Positions 19,395-28,177 of a DNA stretch of 64,000 nt are shown in pieces; positions within the stretch are counted from its first letter, which is position 1; every line of letters begins with the position of its first letter. The DNA lies in NCBI GenBank assembly GCA_902534465.1, contig CACAPU010000003.1:33142-97141 (forward strand), in the 5' to 3' direction. The translations under genes and the position numbers were made by a program. This DNA is from an uncultured Pelagibacteraceae bacterium (GTDB lineage Bacteria; Pseudomonadota; Alphaproteobacteria; Pelagibacterales; Pelagibacteraceae). A model generated the notes under the pieces. That model worked only from the letters and a program-made list of their open reading frames with translations, searched no databases and was not told where the DNA came from.

Positions 19395-21047
19395 TTAATA
19401 TTTTGTGGCTAAAATTGGCCCAATTTTATCAATTATCTGACCTGTTACCCAAACAGTAGTCCAACCTGCTGTATTCCTCCAGTTACCTTTGTAGGGATAT
19501 CTGTCATCTCTATAATGATAGACAAATTCTCTGTTTGCTTTTGGCTCATCTAGCATTACGGCTAATACAAATTTTGGATCCGATGTAGGAAAAACTGAAG
19601 TAAAAGTATTAATTTTTTTTTTAGAATAGCCACCCTCAGAAGGTTGATCCGCAGTACCAGTTTTTCCTCCTACTTCATAACCTTTTACATTTGCAAAACC
19701 TGCTGTTCCTTCTTTTGTTGATACAATTTTTCTGAGAATAGGGTTAATAGTTTCTGATAAATTGTCATTGAGTATTCTTTGTCTTTTTAATCTATCTTTC
19801 TTTATTAATGTAGGAGTTATATCGTATCCTCCATTACTAATAATGGAATAAGCTTTAGAAAGTTGTAATAAAGTTGTAGCTATCCCATGACCAAACGAGA
19901 CTGTCGCAAGTTTACATTTACCCCATCTTCCTATTTGAGTTGATCCCACCTCCTGAATATCAAATTCTAAATTAGATATAATTCCAATTTTTTTTAAAAA
20001 CTCATTATAATTTTCTATGCCAACTTTTTCAGCTATTCTCACAGAGCCAATATTTCCTGATCTTATTAAAATCTCCTCAGCAGTTAAATCTGATGGTATT
20101 TTGTCATCATATTCAGATATAGAATTTCCTGCACATGTTATCCTTTTTTTAAGATCCCTAAACTCTGTATCCGGTTCTATAACATTGTATTGTAAGCCTG
20201 CAGCTAATGTAAAAGTTTTAAAAACAGATCCAAATTCATAGACACCTTTTGTTGCTCTATTAATATATTTTTTATCAATAATTTTTTCTCTTTTATTAAG
20301 ATCAAAGTCAGGAAGAGAAATCATTGATAAAATATTGCCATTGTTAATATCCATTAAAACCGCAGCACTCCCAATATTTTGAAATATATCTCTAGATTTT
20401 AACAATTCCTCTTTAATTAAATATTGTAAGTCTTTATCAAGTGTTAATTTTAAAGGCTCTTTAGAAGTTGTTAGTTCATAATCAAAAGTTTTTTCAATTC
20501 CTGATATACCATTATTATCATTATCAATTTGTCCAATTACGTGGCTGAACAAATTTCCATTGGGATAAACTCTTGCTATACTATCCTCTTGAATAAATGA
20601 TTTATCTCCTAAAAGTAGGACTTGTTCAAGTTTTTTTGGACTAATTTTTTTTTTTACATAAAAGAATTTTTTTCCATACATTTCTTTTTGAAAATTTTTG
20701 TTTGGAAATATTAATTTTAAAGAAATCAATAATTTTTTTTTATTTATTACTAAATTTGGATTTATACCCAAATTAATAATTGGGACACTTTTTGCTAAAA
20801 TATTTCCATCTTTATCCAAAATACTAGATCTAAAATTCTCTTTTTTTATTACTTTCTTAATTTCTGGAATTTTTTTAACACTTAGTAATATTACTTTTGA
20901 AGAAAAAATAACTGCCAAAATAAAAAATACAAAAAAAATAAATGCTATTCTCTCAAAGGAAATTTTCAAATATGACTTATTTTCGTTAAATGAAAAGCCC
21001 TCATTATATTTAACTGGATTTTGAGAGTTTTGGCTTGTTTCACTCAT
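19395..21047 (-). CDS. ftsI: Septal peptidoglycan transpeptidase FtsI (PBP3)
   Basis: Class B penicillin-binding protein that cross-links septal peptidoglycan with FtsW; 550 residues. One N-terminal membrane anchor (IAFIFFVFFILAVIFSS) is followed by the pedestal domain and the transpeptidase domain. The three active-site motifs are present: SxxK in EFGSVFKTFT, SxN in RSGNIGSVRIAE, and KTG in GGKTGTADQP. I chose the ATG at 21047, which overlaps the end of ftsL by 8 bp, over the TTG one codon upstream. Confidence 0.96.
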   Translation of the reverse strand: MSETSQNSQNPVKYNEGFSFNENKSYLKISFERIAFIFFVFFILAVIFSSKVILLSVKKIPEIKKVIKKENFRSSILDKDGNILAKSVPIINLGINPNLVINKKKLLISLKLIFPNKNFQKEMYGKKFFYVKKKISPKKLEQVLLLGDKSFIQEDSIARVYPNGNLFSHVIGQIDNDNNGISGIEKTFDYELTTSKEPLKLTLDKDLQYLIKEELLKSRDIFQNIGSAAVLMDINNGNILSMISLPDFDLNKREKIIDKKYINRATKGVYEFGSVFKTFTLAAGLQYNVIEPDTEFRDLKKRITCAGNSISEYDDKIPSDLTAEEILIRSGNIGSVRIAEKVGIENYNEFLKKIGIISNLEFDIQEVGSTQIGRWGKCKLATVSFGHGIATTLLQLSKAYSIISNGGYDITPTLIKKDRLKRQRILNDNLSETINPILRKIVSTKEGTAGFANVKGYEVGGKTGTADQPSEGGYSKKKINTFTSVFPTSDPKFVLAVMLDEPKANREFVYHYRDDRYPYKGNWRNTAGWTTVWVTGQIIDKIGPILATKY

Positions 21048-21345
21048 CAATATTAACCATTTTCTCTATTTTTAATTTATCATTTACAATTGTAATTATG
21101 TTCAAATTTTCTATTTTTTTTTGTATTAATTTTTCTTCAAAATAAAATTTTTGATACTCGATTAATTTTTTTGGTGAGGTGAGGATATTATAATCAAGTA
21201 AATTGAGTTCATAACGATCCTCTAAAATTCTTATATTTTCATTAATTTCAAAAATTTGTTTATCAAGTTTTTTTGTTGAGTTTTTTGTTAACGTTGTAGC
21301 AAAAATTAGAATTATTATTGGGGTAAAAAAAAATATTTTTTTCAT
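21040..21345 (-). CDS. ftsL: FtsL-like cell division protein
   Basis: A 101-residue bitopic protein with one N-terminal membrane helix (IFFFTPIIILIFATTL) and a predicted coiled coil after it (about 27-60, heptad-like leucine/isoleucine pattern). FtsL recruits FtsW and FtsI through that coiled coil. The family has almost no conserved sequence, so the call rests on size, topology and the rsmH-ftsL-ftsI position. ATG at 21345, 4 bp after rsmH. Confidence 0.82.
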   Translation of the reverse strand: MKKIFFFTPIIILIFATTLTKNSTKKLDKQIFEINENIRILEDRYELNLLDYNILTSPKKLIEYQKFYFEEKLIQKKIENLNIITIVNDKLKIEKMVNIDE

Positions 21346-21349
21346 CAAA

Positions 21350-22345
21350 TTATCTTAACTCCTCAACATCAGTCAGATATTTAAATTTTTCTCTTAAGTC
21401 ATTAAAATCACATTTTTGGTTTATTTTTATTGCATATCTAAGTTTAGCAGATCTTGATGGTGGATTTTGGTTTACCTCTTTTAAGCTAGGTAAGATTGGT
21501 TTTTTATTAATTAATTTAAAACATTTTTCTAATACTTCTTCATTTGGCATATATCTAGAAGAATTTCTTTCCTCTGAATAGTGTTTAAAGAAAAATTTGA
21601 CAATTTTATCTTCTAATGAATGAAAAGTGACTACAGCAATTACACCACCAACAGGAATTAAGTGAAACGAATTTATTAAAGCATTTATTAATTCGCTTAT
21701 TTCTTTATTAACTAAAATTCTTAGTGCTTGAAAGATTTTAGTTGAATTATGAATTTTTGTTTTTTGGTATTTTTTTACACTATCAATAATTTGAACTAAA
21801 TCTTCAGTTTTAATAGTTTTAAGTTTTCTTATTTTGACAATTTCTCTAGCAATTTTTTTTGAATATCTTTCATCACCTAATATTTTAAAAACTCTTGAAA
21901 GATTATTTTCATCCATGGTTGATATAAAATCGTTTGCTGAAAACTCATTTATTCCCATTCTCATATTTAGTTCACCTGTATCATTAAATGATAATCCTTT
22001 TTTAGAATTTTTAATTTGGTTAATAGAGTATCCTAAATCGAAAATTATACCTCTTAGATCATTATTTTTTAGTTTTATTTTATTTAATTTAGAAAATTTA
22101 ATATTATAAAATTTGAATCTATTCCTATACTGTTTTTCAAATCTTGATGCACTGTTCAAAACATCTTTATCTCGATCTATTGCGATTATTTTATTTTCTT
22201 TATTTTCTAGAATTTTTTTTGAGTATCCTCCCTGCCCAAAAGTGCAGTCGATAAATGTGCCACCATAAAAAGGGGAAATAATGCTAATTAATTCATTTAG
22301 CAGCACTGGAAAATGTTTTTTTTCCAGATTTATGGTGGCATTCAT
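21350..22345 (-). CDS. rsmH: 16S rRNA (cytosine1402-N4)-methyltransferase RsmH
   Basis: SAM-dependent methyltransferase acting on C1402 of 16S rRNA (also called MraW); 331 residues. The SAM motif TFIDCTFGQGGYSKKIL and HFPVLLNELI near the N terminus are diagnostic. RGIIFDLGYS, QALRILVNKEI and TFHSLEDKIVK follow. It begins 18 bp after the ftsZ stop; in most bacteria it would directly follow mraZ. Confidence 0.97.
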   Translation of the reverse strand: MNATINLEKKHFPVLLNELISIISPFYGGTFIDCTFGQGGYSKKILENKENKIIAIDRDKDVLNSASRFEKQYRNRFKFYNIKFSKLNKIKLKNNDLRGIIFDLGYSINQIKNSKKGLSFNDTGELNMRMGINEFSANDFISTMDENNLSRVFKILGDERYSKKIAREIVKIRKLKTIKTEDLVQIIDSVKKYQKTKIHNSTKIFQALRILVNKEISELINALINSFHLIPVGGVIAVVTFHSLEDKIVKFFFKHYSEERNSSRYMPNEEVLEKCFKLINKKPILPSLKEVNQNPPSRSAKLRYAIKINQKCDFNDLREKFKYLTDVEELR

Positions 22346-22363
22346 TTATTTTTTTGAAGACCA

Positions 22364-23818
22364 TTAATTTTTTTGTCTTCTCAAAAATGCTGGGATTTCT
22401 AAATCATCTTCTTCTTCTTTTGTTTCACTTATTTCTGGTGTTAAAGAAGTTTGATCTTCAGTTTCTACATCAGAATTAAATAGTTCAGGTGTTTCCTCAT
22501 CAAAATTAAAGTTTTCTAGTCCATTTGATGGAGAAGATTCAGTTTCTTGTGTTACAATCGTTTGTTCAGAAACTTTAGATATTTGATCTTCAACTGAGTT
22601 ATTTTCCTGCTCAACAATAGGTGAACTTGCAGCTTCCTCAGCAGAACTTATTGTGGATGACTCTTGACCCTCAGTTTCAGTTTTTACCTCTTCCTCAAAT
22701 TTAAGCGCATTTGCACCACTGGTCATTATTGAGTTATTTTGATTAGAGAAAGAGAAAGATTGATTTGCAACATTATTAGAAAAATCAGAATATCCAGGAT
22801 TTCTATTCTGTATTCTATGAACCATATTAATTACTGATTTTGGTTCTGGCTGTTGACCATCTAATGAGGTAGCTACAATGGAAACTCTCATTAAGCCGTC
22901 AAGTTTTTCGTCAGTAATCGCACCAATTATAAGTTCAGCCTCTGGATCTACCTCAGCTCTTACTTTATTAACTGCCTCATCGACTTCAAAAAGTTTCAGA
23001 TCTTTACCTCCAGTTATATTTATTAAGAGACCTTTAGCTCCCTTTAATGTATAGTCATCAATTAATGGATTGCTAATTGCCATTTCAGCTGCTTTAACAG
23101 CTCTACCTTCACCTTCGGCTTGACCCGTTCCCATCATAGCCTTGCCCATTGAACTCATAACAGTTTCAACATCAGCAAAATCTAAATTAATTAACCCAGG
23201 TCTTACCATTAAATCTGTAATACTCTGAACTCCATGAAGTAAAACATCATTTGAAAGCTCAAAAGACTCCTCAAATGTAGTTTGTTCGCTAGCTATTTTG
23301 AATAGATTTTGATTTGGAACTACTATGATAGTATCTACATGTTTTCTTAATTCTTCAAGACCTTGATTTGCTTTTCTCATCCTAGAAGGACCCTCATACA
23401 AGAAAGGTAAAGTTACTACTCCGATTGTAAGTATATTTAATTCCTTAGCGGCTCGAGCGATAACATGTGCAGCACCAGTTCCAGTTCCGCCACCCATTCC
23501 TGCAGTTATGAAAACCATATTTGCACCTTGAAGGACATTTATTATCTCATTAAGTGATTCATCTGCAGCAGCTTCACCAATATCTAATTTTGCACCAGCA
23601 CCTAATCCTTTTGTCAAATTCAAACCCATTTGAATTTTTGTTTGTGCGTGGCTTAATCTCAAATCTTGTGCATCCGTGTTTACTGCTATGAACTCAACTC
23701 CTTGTAAACCTGCCTCTATCATTCCATTTATTGCGTTTCCTCCAGCTCCTCCAATTCCTAAAACTAGTATTCTAGGTTTCAACTCTTTTATATCTGGTGT
23801 TTTAAAGTTAATTGTCAT
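22364..23818 (-). CDS. ftsZ: Cell division GTPase FtsZ
   Basis: Tubulin-like GTPase that forms the division ring; 484 residues. The GTP-binding segments are [13 protein letters not shown], the tubulin signature GGGTGTGAA and NQNLFKIA. The globular core ends near residue 320. It is followed by a long acidic, Ser/Glu/Asn-rich linker (about 330-470) and the conserved C-terminal peptide [11 protein letters not shown] that binds FtsA. The linker is longer than in E. coli, as is common in alphaproteobacteria. The unusual point is position: it is second in the operon, 11 bp after mraZ. Confidence 0.98.
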   Translation of the reverse strand: MTINFKTPDIKELKPRILVLGIGGAGGNAINGMIEAGLQGVEFIAVNTDAQDLRLSHAQTKIQMGLNLTKGLGAGAKLDIGEAAADESLNEIINVLQGANMVFITAGMGGGTGTGAAHVIARAAKELNILTIGVVTLPFLYEGPSRMRKANQGLEELRKHVDTIIVVPNQNLFKIASEQTTFEESFELSNDVLLHGVQSITDLMVRPGLINLDFADVETVMSSMGKAMMGTGQAEGEGRAVKAAEMAISNPLIDDYTLKGAKGLLINITGGKDLKLFEVDEAVNKVRAEVDPEAELIIGAITDEKLDGLMRVSIVATSLDGQQPEPKSVINMVHRIQNRNPGYSDFSNNVANQSFSFSNQNNSIMTSGANALKFEEEVKTETEGQESSTISSAEEAASSPIVEQENNSVEDQISKVSEQTIVTQETESSPSNGLENFNFDEETPELFNSDVETEDQTSLTPEISETKEEEDDLEIPAFLRRQKN

Positions 23819-23829
23819 TTATCCCCCGT

Positions 23830-24285
23830 TTAGTTATTAAGTTTTTGCTCCCATTTAAGGTTAGCCCTATTCATATTAGATTTTTTTCTAGCAGTGACCC
23901 TAAATTTTTCAAAGCTTGTTGGCTCCCATATTTGGAAAGTTTTTCCCTGACCAACAAAAAACATGCGATTTTTTATTTTTGCATGTTTTAATAATTTTTC
24001 TGTAATGAGAATTCTACCCTCACTATCAAATTGTAAGTTAATACTTTCTGAAAGTATTGAGGTTGCAAAATAATCTTTCTTATCCTCAAATGGATTTAAA
24101 GAGTCTATTGCATTTGAAATTTTTTCAATTCTATCTTGAGGCCAAGCCTCAATAGATTGATTATTAAATGATGGAAAACATATGATTCCATTATATCCCA
24201 AGTTTGAGAGATAGCTTCTGAAGCTAGCTGGCACTGACACCCTTCCTTTTTTGTCCAACTTGTTTTCGTAAATCGATAAAAACAT
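23830..24285 (-). CDS. mraZ: Transcriptional regulator MraZ
   Basis: AbrB-like DNA-binding protein that represses its own dcw operon; 151 residues, normal length. The two tandem SpoVT/AbrB-type repeats are visible (NKLDKKGRVSVPASFR and FDSEGRILITEKLLKHA). It is the first gene of the long minus-strand operon. Its start lies about 20 bp downstream of three TGGG repeats that fit the known MraZ operator, so autoregulation is likely to cover ftsZ and the wall genes. Confidence 0.96.
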   Translation of the reverse strand: MFLSIYENKLDKKGRVSVPASFRSYLSNLGYNGIICFPSFNNQSIEAWPQDRIEKISNAIDSLNPFEDKKDYFATSILSESINLQFDSEGRILITEKLLKHAKIKNRMFFVGQGKTFQIWEPTSFEKFRVTARKKSNMNRANLKWEQKLNN

Positions 24286-24304
24286 AATCCATTAATTCCA
24301 TATT

Positions 24305-24328
24305 TGGGATATTATGGGATATTATGGG
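24305..24328 (-). promoter_or_regulatory. Probable MraZ operator (three TGGG repeats)
   Basis: Three TGGG words begin at 24305, 24315 and 24325 on the plus strand (CCCA on the mraZ coding strand), exactly 10 bp apart, the first two followed by ATATTA. Gammaproteobacterial MraZ is known to bind direct TGGGN repeats with 10-bp spacing just upstream of mraZ. The array overlaps the predicted -10 box and start point, so binding should block transcription. Confidence 0.8.
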
Positions 24329-24347
24329 TTTTAAATATAATCGTCAA
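24319..24347 (-). promoter_or_regulatory. Sigma-70-type promoter of the dcw operon
   Basis: On the minus strand a TTGACG -35 box (24347-24342) and a TAATAT -10 box (24324-24319) are separated by exactly 17 bp. The start point would be near 24312, leaving a leader of about 27 nt before the mraZ ATG. The MraZ repeats overlap the -10 box. Confidence 0.75.
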
Positions 24348-24456
24348 TACTTAATATTATAAATAAATATTCTTTATTTGTTCCAAATCTACAAAGTTAG
24401 AAAATAAAAAATGATTTAACTTACAAATATATAAGAATTACAAAGGTACAATTTTT

Positions 24457-24812
24457 GCCAGATAAAATATAAGCCGGGTTCTGTCTTTTAAACTTATCAT
24501 TTCTCTAGACCTTAAATCACTTTAAGGCTCAAGCAACTAACCCAGATGACTAGCCAAAGACTGCTTTTTGTTATTTCTAACTTTGTCATCTCTACTCAGT
24601 CTTGCTCTCAGTGGGGTTTTCCATGCGCTAGTTGTTACCAACTTAGCCGGTGTGCTCTTACCACACCTTTTCACCCTTGCCTTGATAAGGCGGTTTATTT
24701 TCTGTGGCACTATCCCTAGGGTCGCCCCCGCCAGCCATTAACTGGCACTGTGTCTTTGTAGAGCCCGGACTTTCCTCTTTAAAAAATTAAAGCGATAAGT
24801 CTTTTATCTGGC
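24457..24812 (-). ncRNA. rnpB: RNase P RNA (bacterial type A)
   Basis: Catalytic RNA of RNase P, which trims tRNA 5' leaders. On the minus strand the 5' region contains GAGGAAAGTCCGGGCTC and the 3' region contains ACAGAACCCGGCTTAT, the two universally conserved blocks that pair to form P4. The ends are fixed by a perfect 11-bp terminal helix (P1): 24457-24467 with 24802-24812. The length is about 356 nt. Conserved internal blocks (GAGAGCAAGACTGAGTAGAG, AACCCCACT) are present. Confidence 0.97.
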
Positions 24813-24820
24813 AAATGGAC

Positions 24821-24826
24821 ATTATA
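24821..24826 (-). promoter_or_regulatory. -10 box for rnpB
   Basis: A perfect TATAAT on the minus strand lies 8 nt before the predicted 5' end of RNase P RNA. No convincing -35 at 17 bp spacing is visible; TTGAAT occurs but at only 14 bp. Confidence 0.5.
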
Positions 24827-24853
24827 AATTTTTTAATAAAATTCAATTATTTA

Positions 24854-25588
24854 TTATTTAAGATTTTTAAGGGATTTTGCTATTTCATAACATTCTAAAT
24901 CGCATTTTCCATTAATTAACTCAGGTCTAAATCTCATTTGAAACATTTGAATTAGTCTATTTAATTGTCTGCTATTTGAGTATTCAATTCTATATCCAAT
25001 TCTTTTTAAAAAATTTACAAAATTATCTAAACCGAAATCTGACATGTTGCCTCTTAAGTTTTTAATTCTTGTGGACTTTAAATTATGCCAAATACCAATT
25101 TTATTTTGGTATAAAAATTTCCAAGGGAATTTTTCACCCGGATCTTTTTTTCTCAAGGGGGCAATATCTGAATGGCCTAAAATATTTTTTTTATTAATTT
25201 TATATTTTTTAATTATTTTTTTTGAAATATTAATTAAAGCATGTATTTGTCTATCATTAAATTTTCTGTAACCATGTTCATGGCCTGGATTTGAAATTTC
25301 GATACCTATTGAATATTTATTTAAAGAAATATGATTTCCCCAACTTGATTTACCTGCATGCCAAGCTATATATAAATCTGGAATCATTTGAATAACTTTA
25401 CCTGATCCTGTTATATAATAATGACAACTTACATTAGAATTAAAACTTGTTAATTTTTTAATAGCTGATTTGTCGTTTTTCATTCCTGTGTAATGAAAAA
25501 TTAAGTATTTTATTTTACTTTTGTCTCTTTTTTTGGGATTAAAATTTGGAGAGTAATTAACAGTCATTTTTTGAACATTTTTCTGCAT
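24854..25588 (-). CDS. N-acetylmuramoyl-L-alanine amidase, AmpD/AmiD type
   Basis: Zinc amidase cleaving the bond between MurNAc (or anhydro-MurNAc) and the stem peptide; 244 residues. The Amidase_2 ligands and active-site residues are visible: His in LIFHYTG, Glu in SIGIEISN, and His plus Asp in LGHSDIAPLRKKDPGEKFPW. A C-terminal peptidoglycan-binding-like helical domain follows (about 195-244). There is no signal peptide, which argues for cytoplasmic muropeptide recycling (AmpD-like), though the added domain resembles AmiD. An alternative start is the Met at residue 8. It is divergent from mlaA. Confidence 0.88.
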   Translation of the reverse strand: MQKNVQKMTVNYSPNFNPKKRDKSKIKYLIFHYTGMKNDKSAIKKLTSFNSNVSCHYYITGSGKVIQMIPDLYIAWHAGKSSWGNHISLNKYSIGIEISNPGHEHGYRKFNDRQIHALINISKKIIKKYKINKKNILGHSDIAPLRKKDPGEKFPWKFLYQNKIGIWHNLKSTRIKNLRGNMSDFGLDNFVNFLKRIGYRIEYSNSRQLNRLIQMFQMRFRPELINGKCDLECYEIAKSLKNLK

Positions 25589-25643
25589 TATTTAAAACAT
25601 TTAAATCTTTAAATAAGTAGAGGATATAATATAAACTGCATTA

Positions 25644-26447
25644 ATGAAAAAGATTTTAAAACTATTTATTATTTCAGCTATTTTTCATGTTTTAACATTA
25701 AATGTTTTTGCTGGTTCGGATGGTACTTTAGAAATAAAAAATAAATCTAATAATCATAATGCAGAGGTAAAAGATTGCTTTGAAACTATAAATAGAGGTA
25801 TTTTTGCTTTTAACCAAGGATTAGACAAAATTTTTTTTAAACCAGTAGCTAAAGGATACAGATTCTTGCCTAAACCTCTTAGGTCAGGCACAAGTAATGC
25901 CCTAAATAATTTAAGTAATGTTGTTACTATCCCAAATAATATTTTGCAAGGTCAGTTTAAAGAGGCTGGAATTAACACTTTGAGATTTTCGATTAATTCA
26001 ACTCTAGGTATTGCTGGGATTTTTGATGTTGCCTCATACTATGGACTAAATAAATTAGATAAAGAGGATTATGGCCAAACCCTTGGGACTTGGGGGGTAA
26101 AAGAAGGATGTTACTTTGTTTTACCAGTGCTTGGACCAACAACTGTTAGAGATAGCTTAGGCTCTCTCGCTAATTTCAGTGGCGGTGATGCTTGGTACAA
26201 TGTAACTATAGCAAATGATACTAAATACTTTAAAAATTCTGACTATTATTATTCTAGACTAACTGCAGGTGTTGATTTTAGAGCTAAAAACTTGGAAGCA
26301 TTTGATAGTCTTGAAAAAAATTCTATGGACTTATACGCTTCTGTTAGGAGTTTATACTTACAAGACAGAAAGAGAAAAATTCTAAATTCAAGTGAGACTA
26401 CTGAGACTATGAGCGATGATGATTGGGAAGAAATTGATACTCAATAA
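25644..26447 (+). CDS. mlaA: MlaA/VacJ-family outer membrane lipid transport protein
   Basis: Outer-membrane part of the Mla system that removes misplaced phospholipids from the outer leaflet; 267 residues. The VacJ core is clear (ETINRGIFAFNQGLDK, PKPLRSGTSNALNNL, YGQTLGTWGVKEGCYFVLPV, GPTTVRDSLGSLA). The N terminus is a signal peptide ending VFAGSDG with no lipobox cysteine, whereas E. coli MlaA is a lipoprotein. An acidic tail ends the protein. mlaC follows after 6 bp. Confidence 0.93.
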   Translation: MKKILKLFIISAIFHVLTLNVFAGSDGTLEIKNKSNNHNAEVKDCFETINRGIFAFNQGLDKIFFKPVAKGYRFLPKPLRSGTSNALNNLSNVVTIPNNILQGQFKEAGINTLRFSINSTLGIAGIFDVASYYGLNKLDKEDYGQTLGTWGVKEGCYFVLPVLGPTTVRDSLGSLANFSGGDAWYNVTIANDTKYFKNSDYYYSRLTAGVDFRAKNLEAFDSLEKNSMDLYASVRSLYLQDRKRKILNSSETTETMSDDDWEEIDTQ

Positions 26448-26453
26448 CTATGA

Positions 26454-27044
26454 ATGATTAAATTAAAATTATTTTATTTTTTTTTATTTCTTACTTTAAT
26501 AATAAGTCCTTCAAAAGCAAAAGAGCCAAGTGAATTAATTACTGAAATTGTAAATGAAGCCTCAAAAATTTTATCTAGCAAAGACCCTGTTGAGTCTAAA
26601 ATTATAAAACTAAATAATATTGCAGAAACAAGTGTAGATATTGATGGGATTAGCATGTACGTACTGGGAAAGTATCGTAAAAATCTTAATGAAGATGAAA
26701 AAATAAAATATAAAAAGCTATTTAAAAGTTATTTTTTAAAAAGTTTTTCAAGTAGATTAGTTGACTATTCAGATCCAAAAATTAATGTAATTTCAGAAAA
26801 AAAAATTAATGATAAATACACCATAGTAAATACTATATTAGAAGAAACATCAAAAAATCCAGAAATAAAAATAGACTGGAGAATCTATACAAAAAATCCT
26901 GAGAGACCAATTATTAGAGACCTTATGGTTGAGGGTTTAAGTCTAGCCAGAACACAAAAAGAAGAATTTAAGTCAATTATACAAAATAATAATGGTGATA
27001 TAAATTTTTTATTTAAATCTTTAGAAGAATTTATAATAAAATAA
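26454..27044 (+). CDS. mlaC: MlaC-family periplasmic phospholipid-binding protein
   Basis: Periplasmic carrier shuttling phospholipid between MlaA and the inner-membrane Mla transporter; 196 residues. It has a signal peptide (FYFFLFLTLIISPSKAKE) and the Ttg2D/MlaC fold, with family-like segments in LGKYRKNLNEDEKIKYKKLF, IDWRIY and RDLMVEGLSLARTQKEEF. The mlaDEF genes are not in this window. The stop codon is directly followed by the 45-bp tRNA-derived repeat, with no base in between. Confidence 0.92.
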   Translation: MIKLKLFYFFLFLTLIISPSKAKEPSELITEIVNEASKILSSKDPVESKIIKLNNIAETSVDIDGISMYVLGKYRKNLNEDEKIKYKKLFKSYFLKSFSSRLVDYSDPKINVISEKKINDKYTIVNTILEETSKNPEIKIDWRIYTKNPERPIIRDLMVEGLSLARTQKEEFKSIIQNNNGDINFLFKSLEEFIIK

Positions 27045-27089
27045 TGGTGGGCCCGCCAGGACTCGAACCTGGGACCAATACATTATGAG
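27045..27089 (-). repeat. Duplicated 3' half of tRNA-Met (candidate att site)
   Basis: A perfect 45-bp copy of 29137-29181, the 3' half of the intact tRNA-Met. It covers CCA, the acceptor 3' strand, the whole T-arm, the variable loop, the 3' anticodon stem and the anticodon loop, and stops just 5' of the loop. Beyond it only scattered matches remain, so it cannot fold as a tRNA. It is in direct orientation with the intact gene, as expected for an attachment site made by integration at a tRNA 3' end. Confidence 0.9.
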
Positions 27090-27208
27090 AGTCCTGAGAG
27101 AACACTTTTTAACGTTGTAGTATCTAACTAATTTAATAATAGCAATTTCATTTACACAATATGGAATACAATAAAAAAACCTGATAAAGTAAATTATTGT
27201 GTACGTGT

Positions 27209-27760
27209 TTAATTTTGTTTTTTTTGAACAATATAAAAAGTACCAGAAAATATTGCAAAATAAGTAATTAAAATTACTGTTTGATTATGATCTTCAATAC
27301 TTGAATACAGAGCACCTGTCACCAATGCAATAATAACAAAAGAGAATTTGAATAATTTTTTATTGAAATTTTTAAATAATATTTTTATCGAAAAAAAAAT
27401 ACTTATTATGGCGTTCGCTCCTATCCAGATAGGACTTAACGCACCTATGGATTTGTTTGAAGGAAGTTTTATATTTGCATAGCCGTACCAATTCCAGTTC
27501 TTAGGGTGGAGATCTGCTGATAAATGAAGCCCAATTCCTAAAAAAACTCCTATAATAAAAATATTAATTAAAATCTTTGGTTTAAATGAATTAATTAAAA
27601 TTAATAACAATGGTAACAATATGCTGTGGGTAATTATTGATCTGTGGCCGAGTGATTTTTGAAACATCTGGTCTTTATCAGGGAATTCAAGACCAACATA
27701 CAATCCCAACAAAAATACAATTAGATATTTTAAATTATTGTTTAGATTTTCAGTCCTCAA
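27209..27760 (-). CDS. Membrane protein resembling YdjM/DUF457 metal-dependent hydrolases
   Basis: A 183-residue polytopic membrane protein with about five hydrophobic segments. It carries GHRSIITHS (H39, H45) and GLHLSADLHP (H79, D83, H85) at membrane edges, spaced as in the YdjM-type inner-membrane metal-dependent hydrolase family, for which the biochemical function is poorly known. The start is TTG, preceded at 8 nt by GAAGG; no earlier ATG exists in frame. It is the distal gene of the tRNA-flanked island. The family call is tentative and based on the histidine/aspartate pattern. Confidence 0.6.
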   Translation of the reverse strand: MRTENLNNNLKYLIVFLLGLYVGLEFPDKDQMFQKSLGHRSIITHSILLPLLLILINSFKPKILINIFIIGVFLGIGLHLSADLHPKNWNWYGYANIKLPSNKSIGALSPIWIGANAIISIFFSIKILFKNFNKKLFKFSFVIIALVTGALYSSIEDHNQTVILITYFAIFSGTFYIVQKKQN

Positions 27761-27811
27761 TTAATTTACCTTCTCAAAAAAACCAAAAAACCACAATCCC
27801 TAAAAGTTTTT

Positions 27812-28177
27812 TCATTTAAATTCATCATCTTCAAGAAACTCATCTAGGGAATTTACCATTTCCTCGTTATTTTTATTTGTCTCTTGTTTAAGTATTTCTT
27901 TATCTTCTTTAATTGATTTTTTTGCTTTATTTAAAAATAAAAAAAAATAAAAATATCCTCCTGCAATAAGAAGGATTAAGGTATTTTTAATTATAAAAGA
28001 TAATCCTATATAACTTTTTTCAAATTTAGTTTTATATTCGACATAGTTTAAATACTCACTATGAATATAAAAGATCAGAAATATTGATATTGCCAATAAT
28101 AGAATTCCACCAATTCTCTCTTTTAACCAGAGATATAATCGTCCGTATAAAAACTGTTTTGTTAAAAATTTAAGCAT
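27812..28177 (-). CDS. Small two-helix membrane protein, unknown function
   Basis: A 121-residue protein I do not recognise. Two transmembrane helices are predicted (GGILLLAISIFLIFYI, and LILLIAGGYFYFFLFL). They are followed by a charged cytoplasmic-type tail rich in Lys, Glu and Asn that ends in the acidic stretch EDDEFK. The ATG overlaps the stop of the 91-residue gene upstream as TAATG, so the two are probably translated together. Second to last gene in the tRNA-flanked island. Confidence 0.7.
   Translation of the reverse strand: MLKFLTKQFLYGRLYLWLKERIGGILLLAISIFLIFYIHSEYLNYVEYKTKFEKSYIGLSFIIKNTLILLIAGGYFYFFLFLNKAKKSIKEDKEILKQETNKNNEEMVNSLDEFLEDDEFK

Noticed and set aside
24457..24812. 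A CRISPR or riboswitch explanation for the structured region upstream of mraZ
   Set aside because: The conserved P4 strands and the terminal helix identify it as RNase P RNA.
27045..27130. The left tRNA-Met copy as a second functional tRNA gene
   Set aside because: Only the 3' half is present; the sequence beyond 27089 cannot form the D-arm or the 5' acceptor strand.
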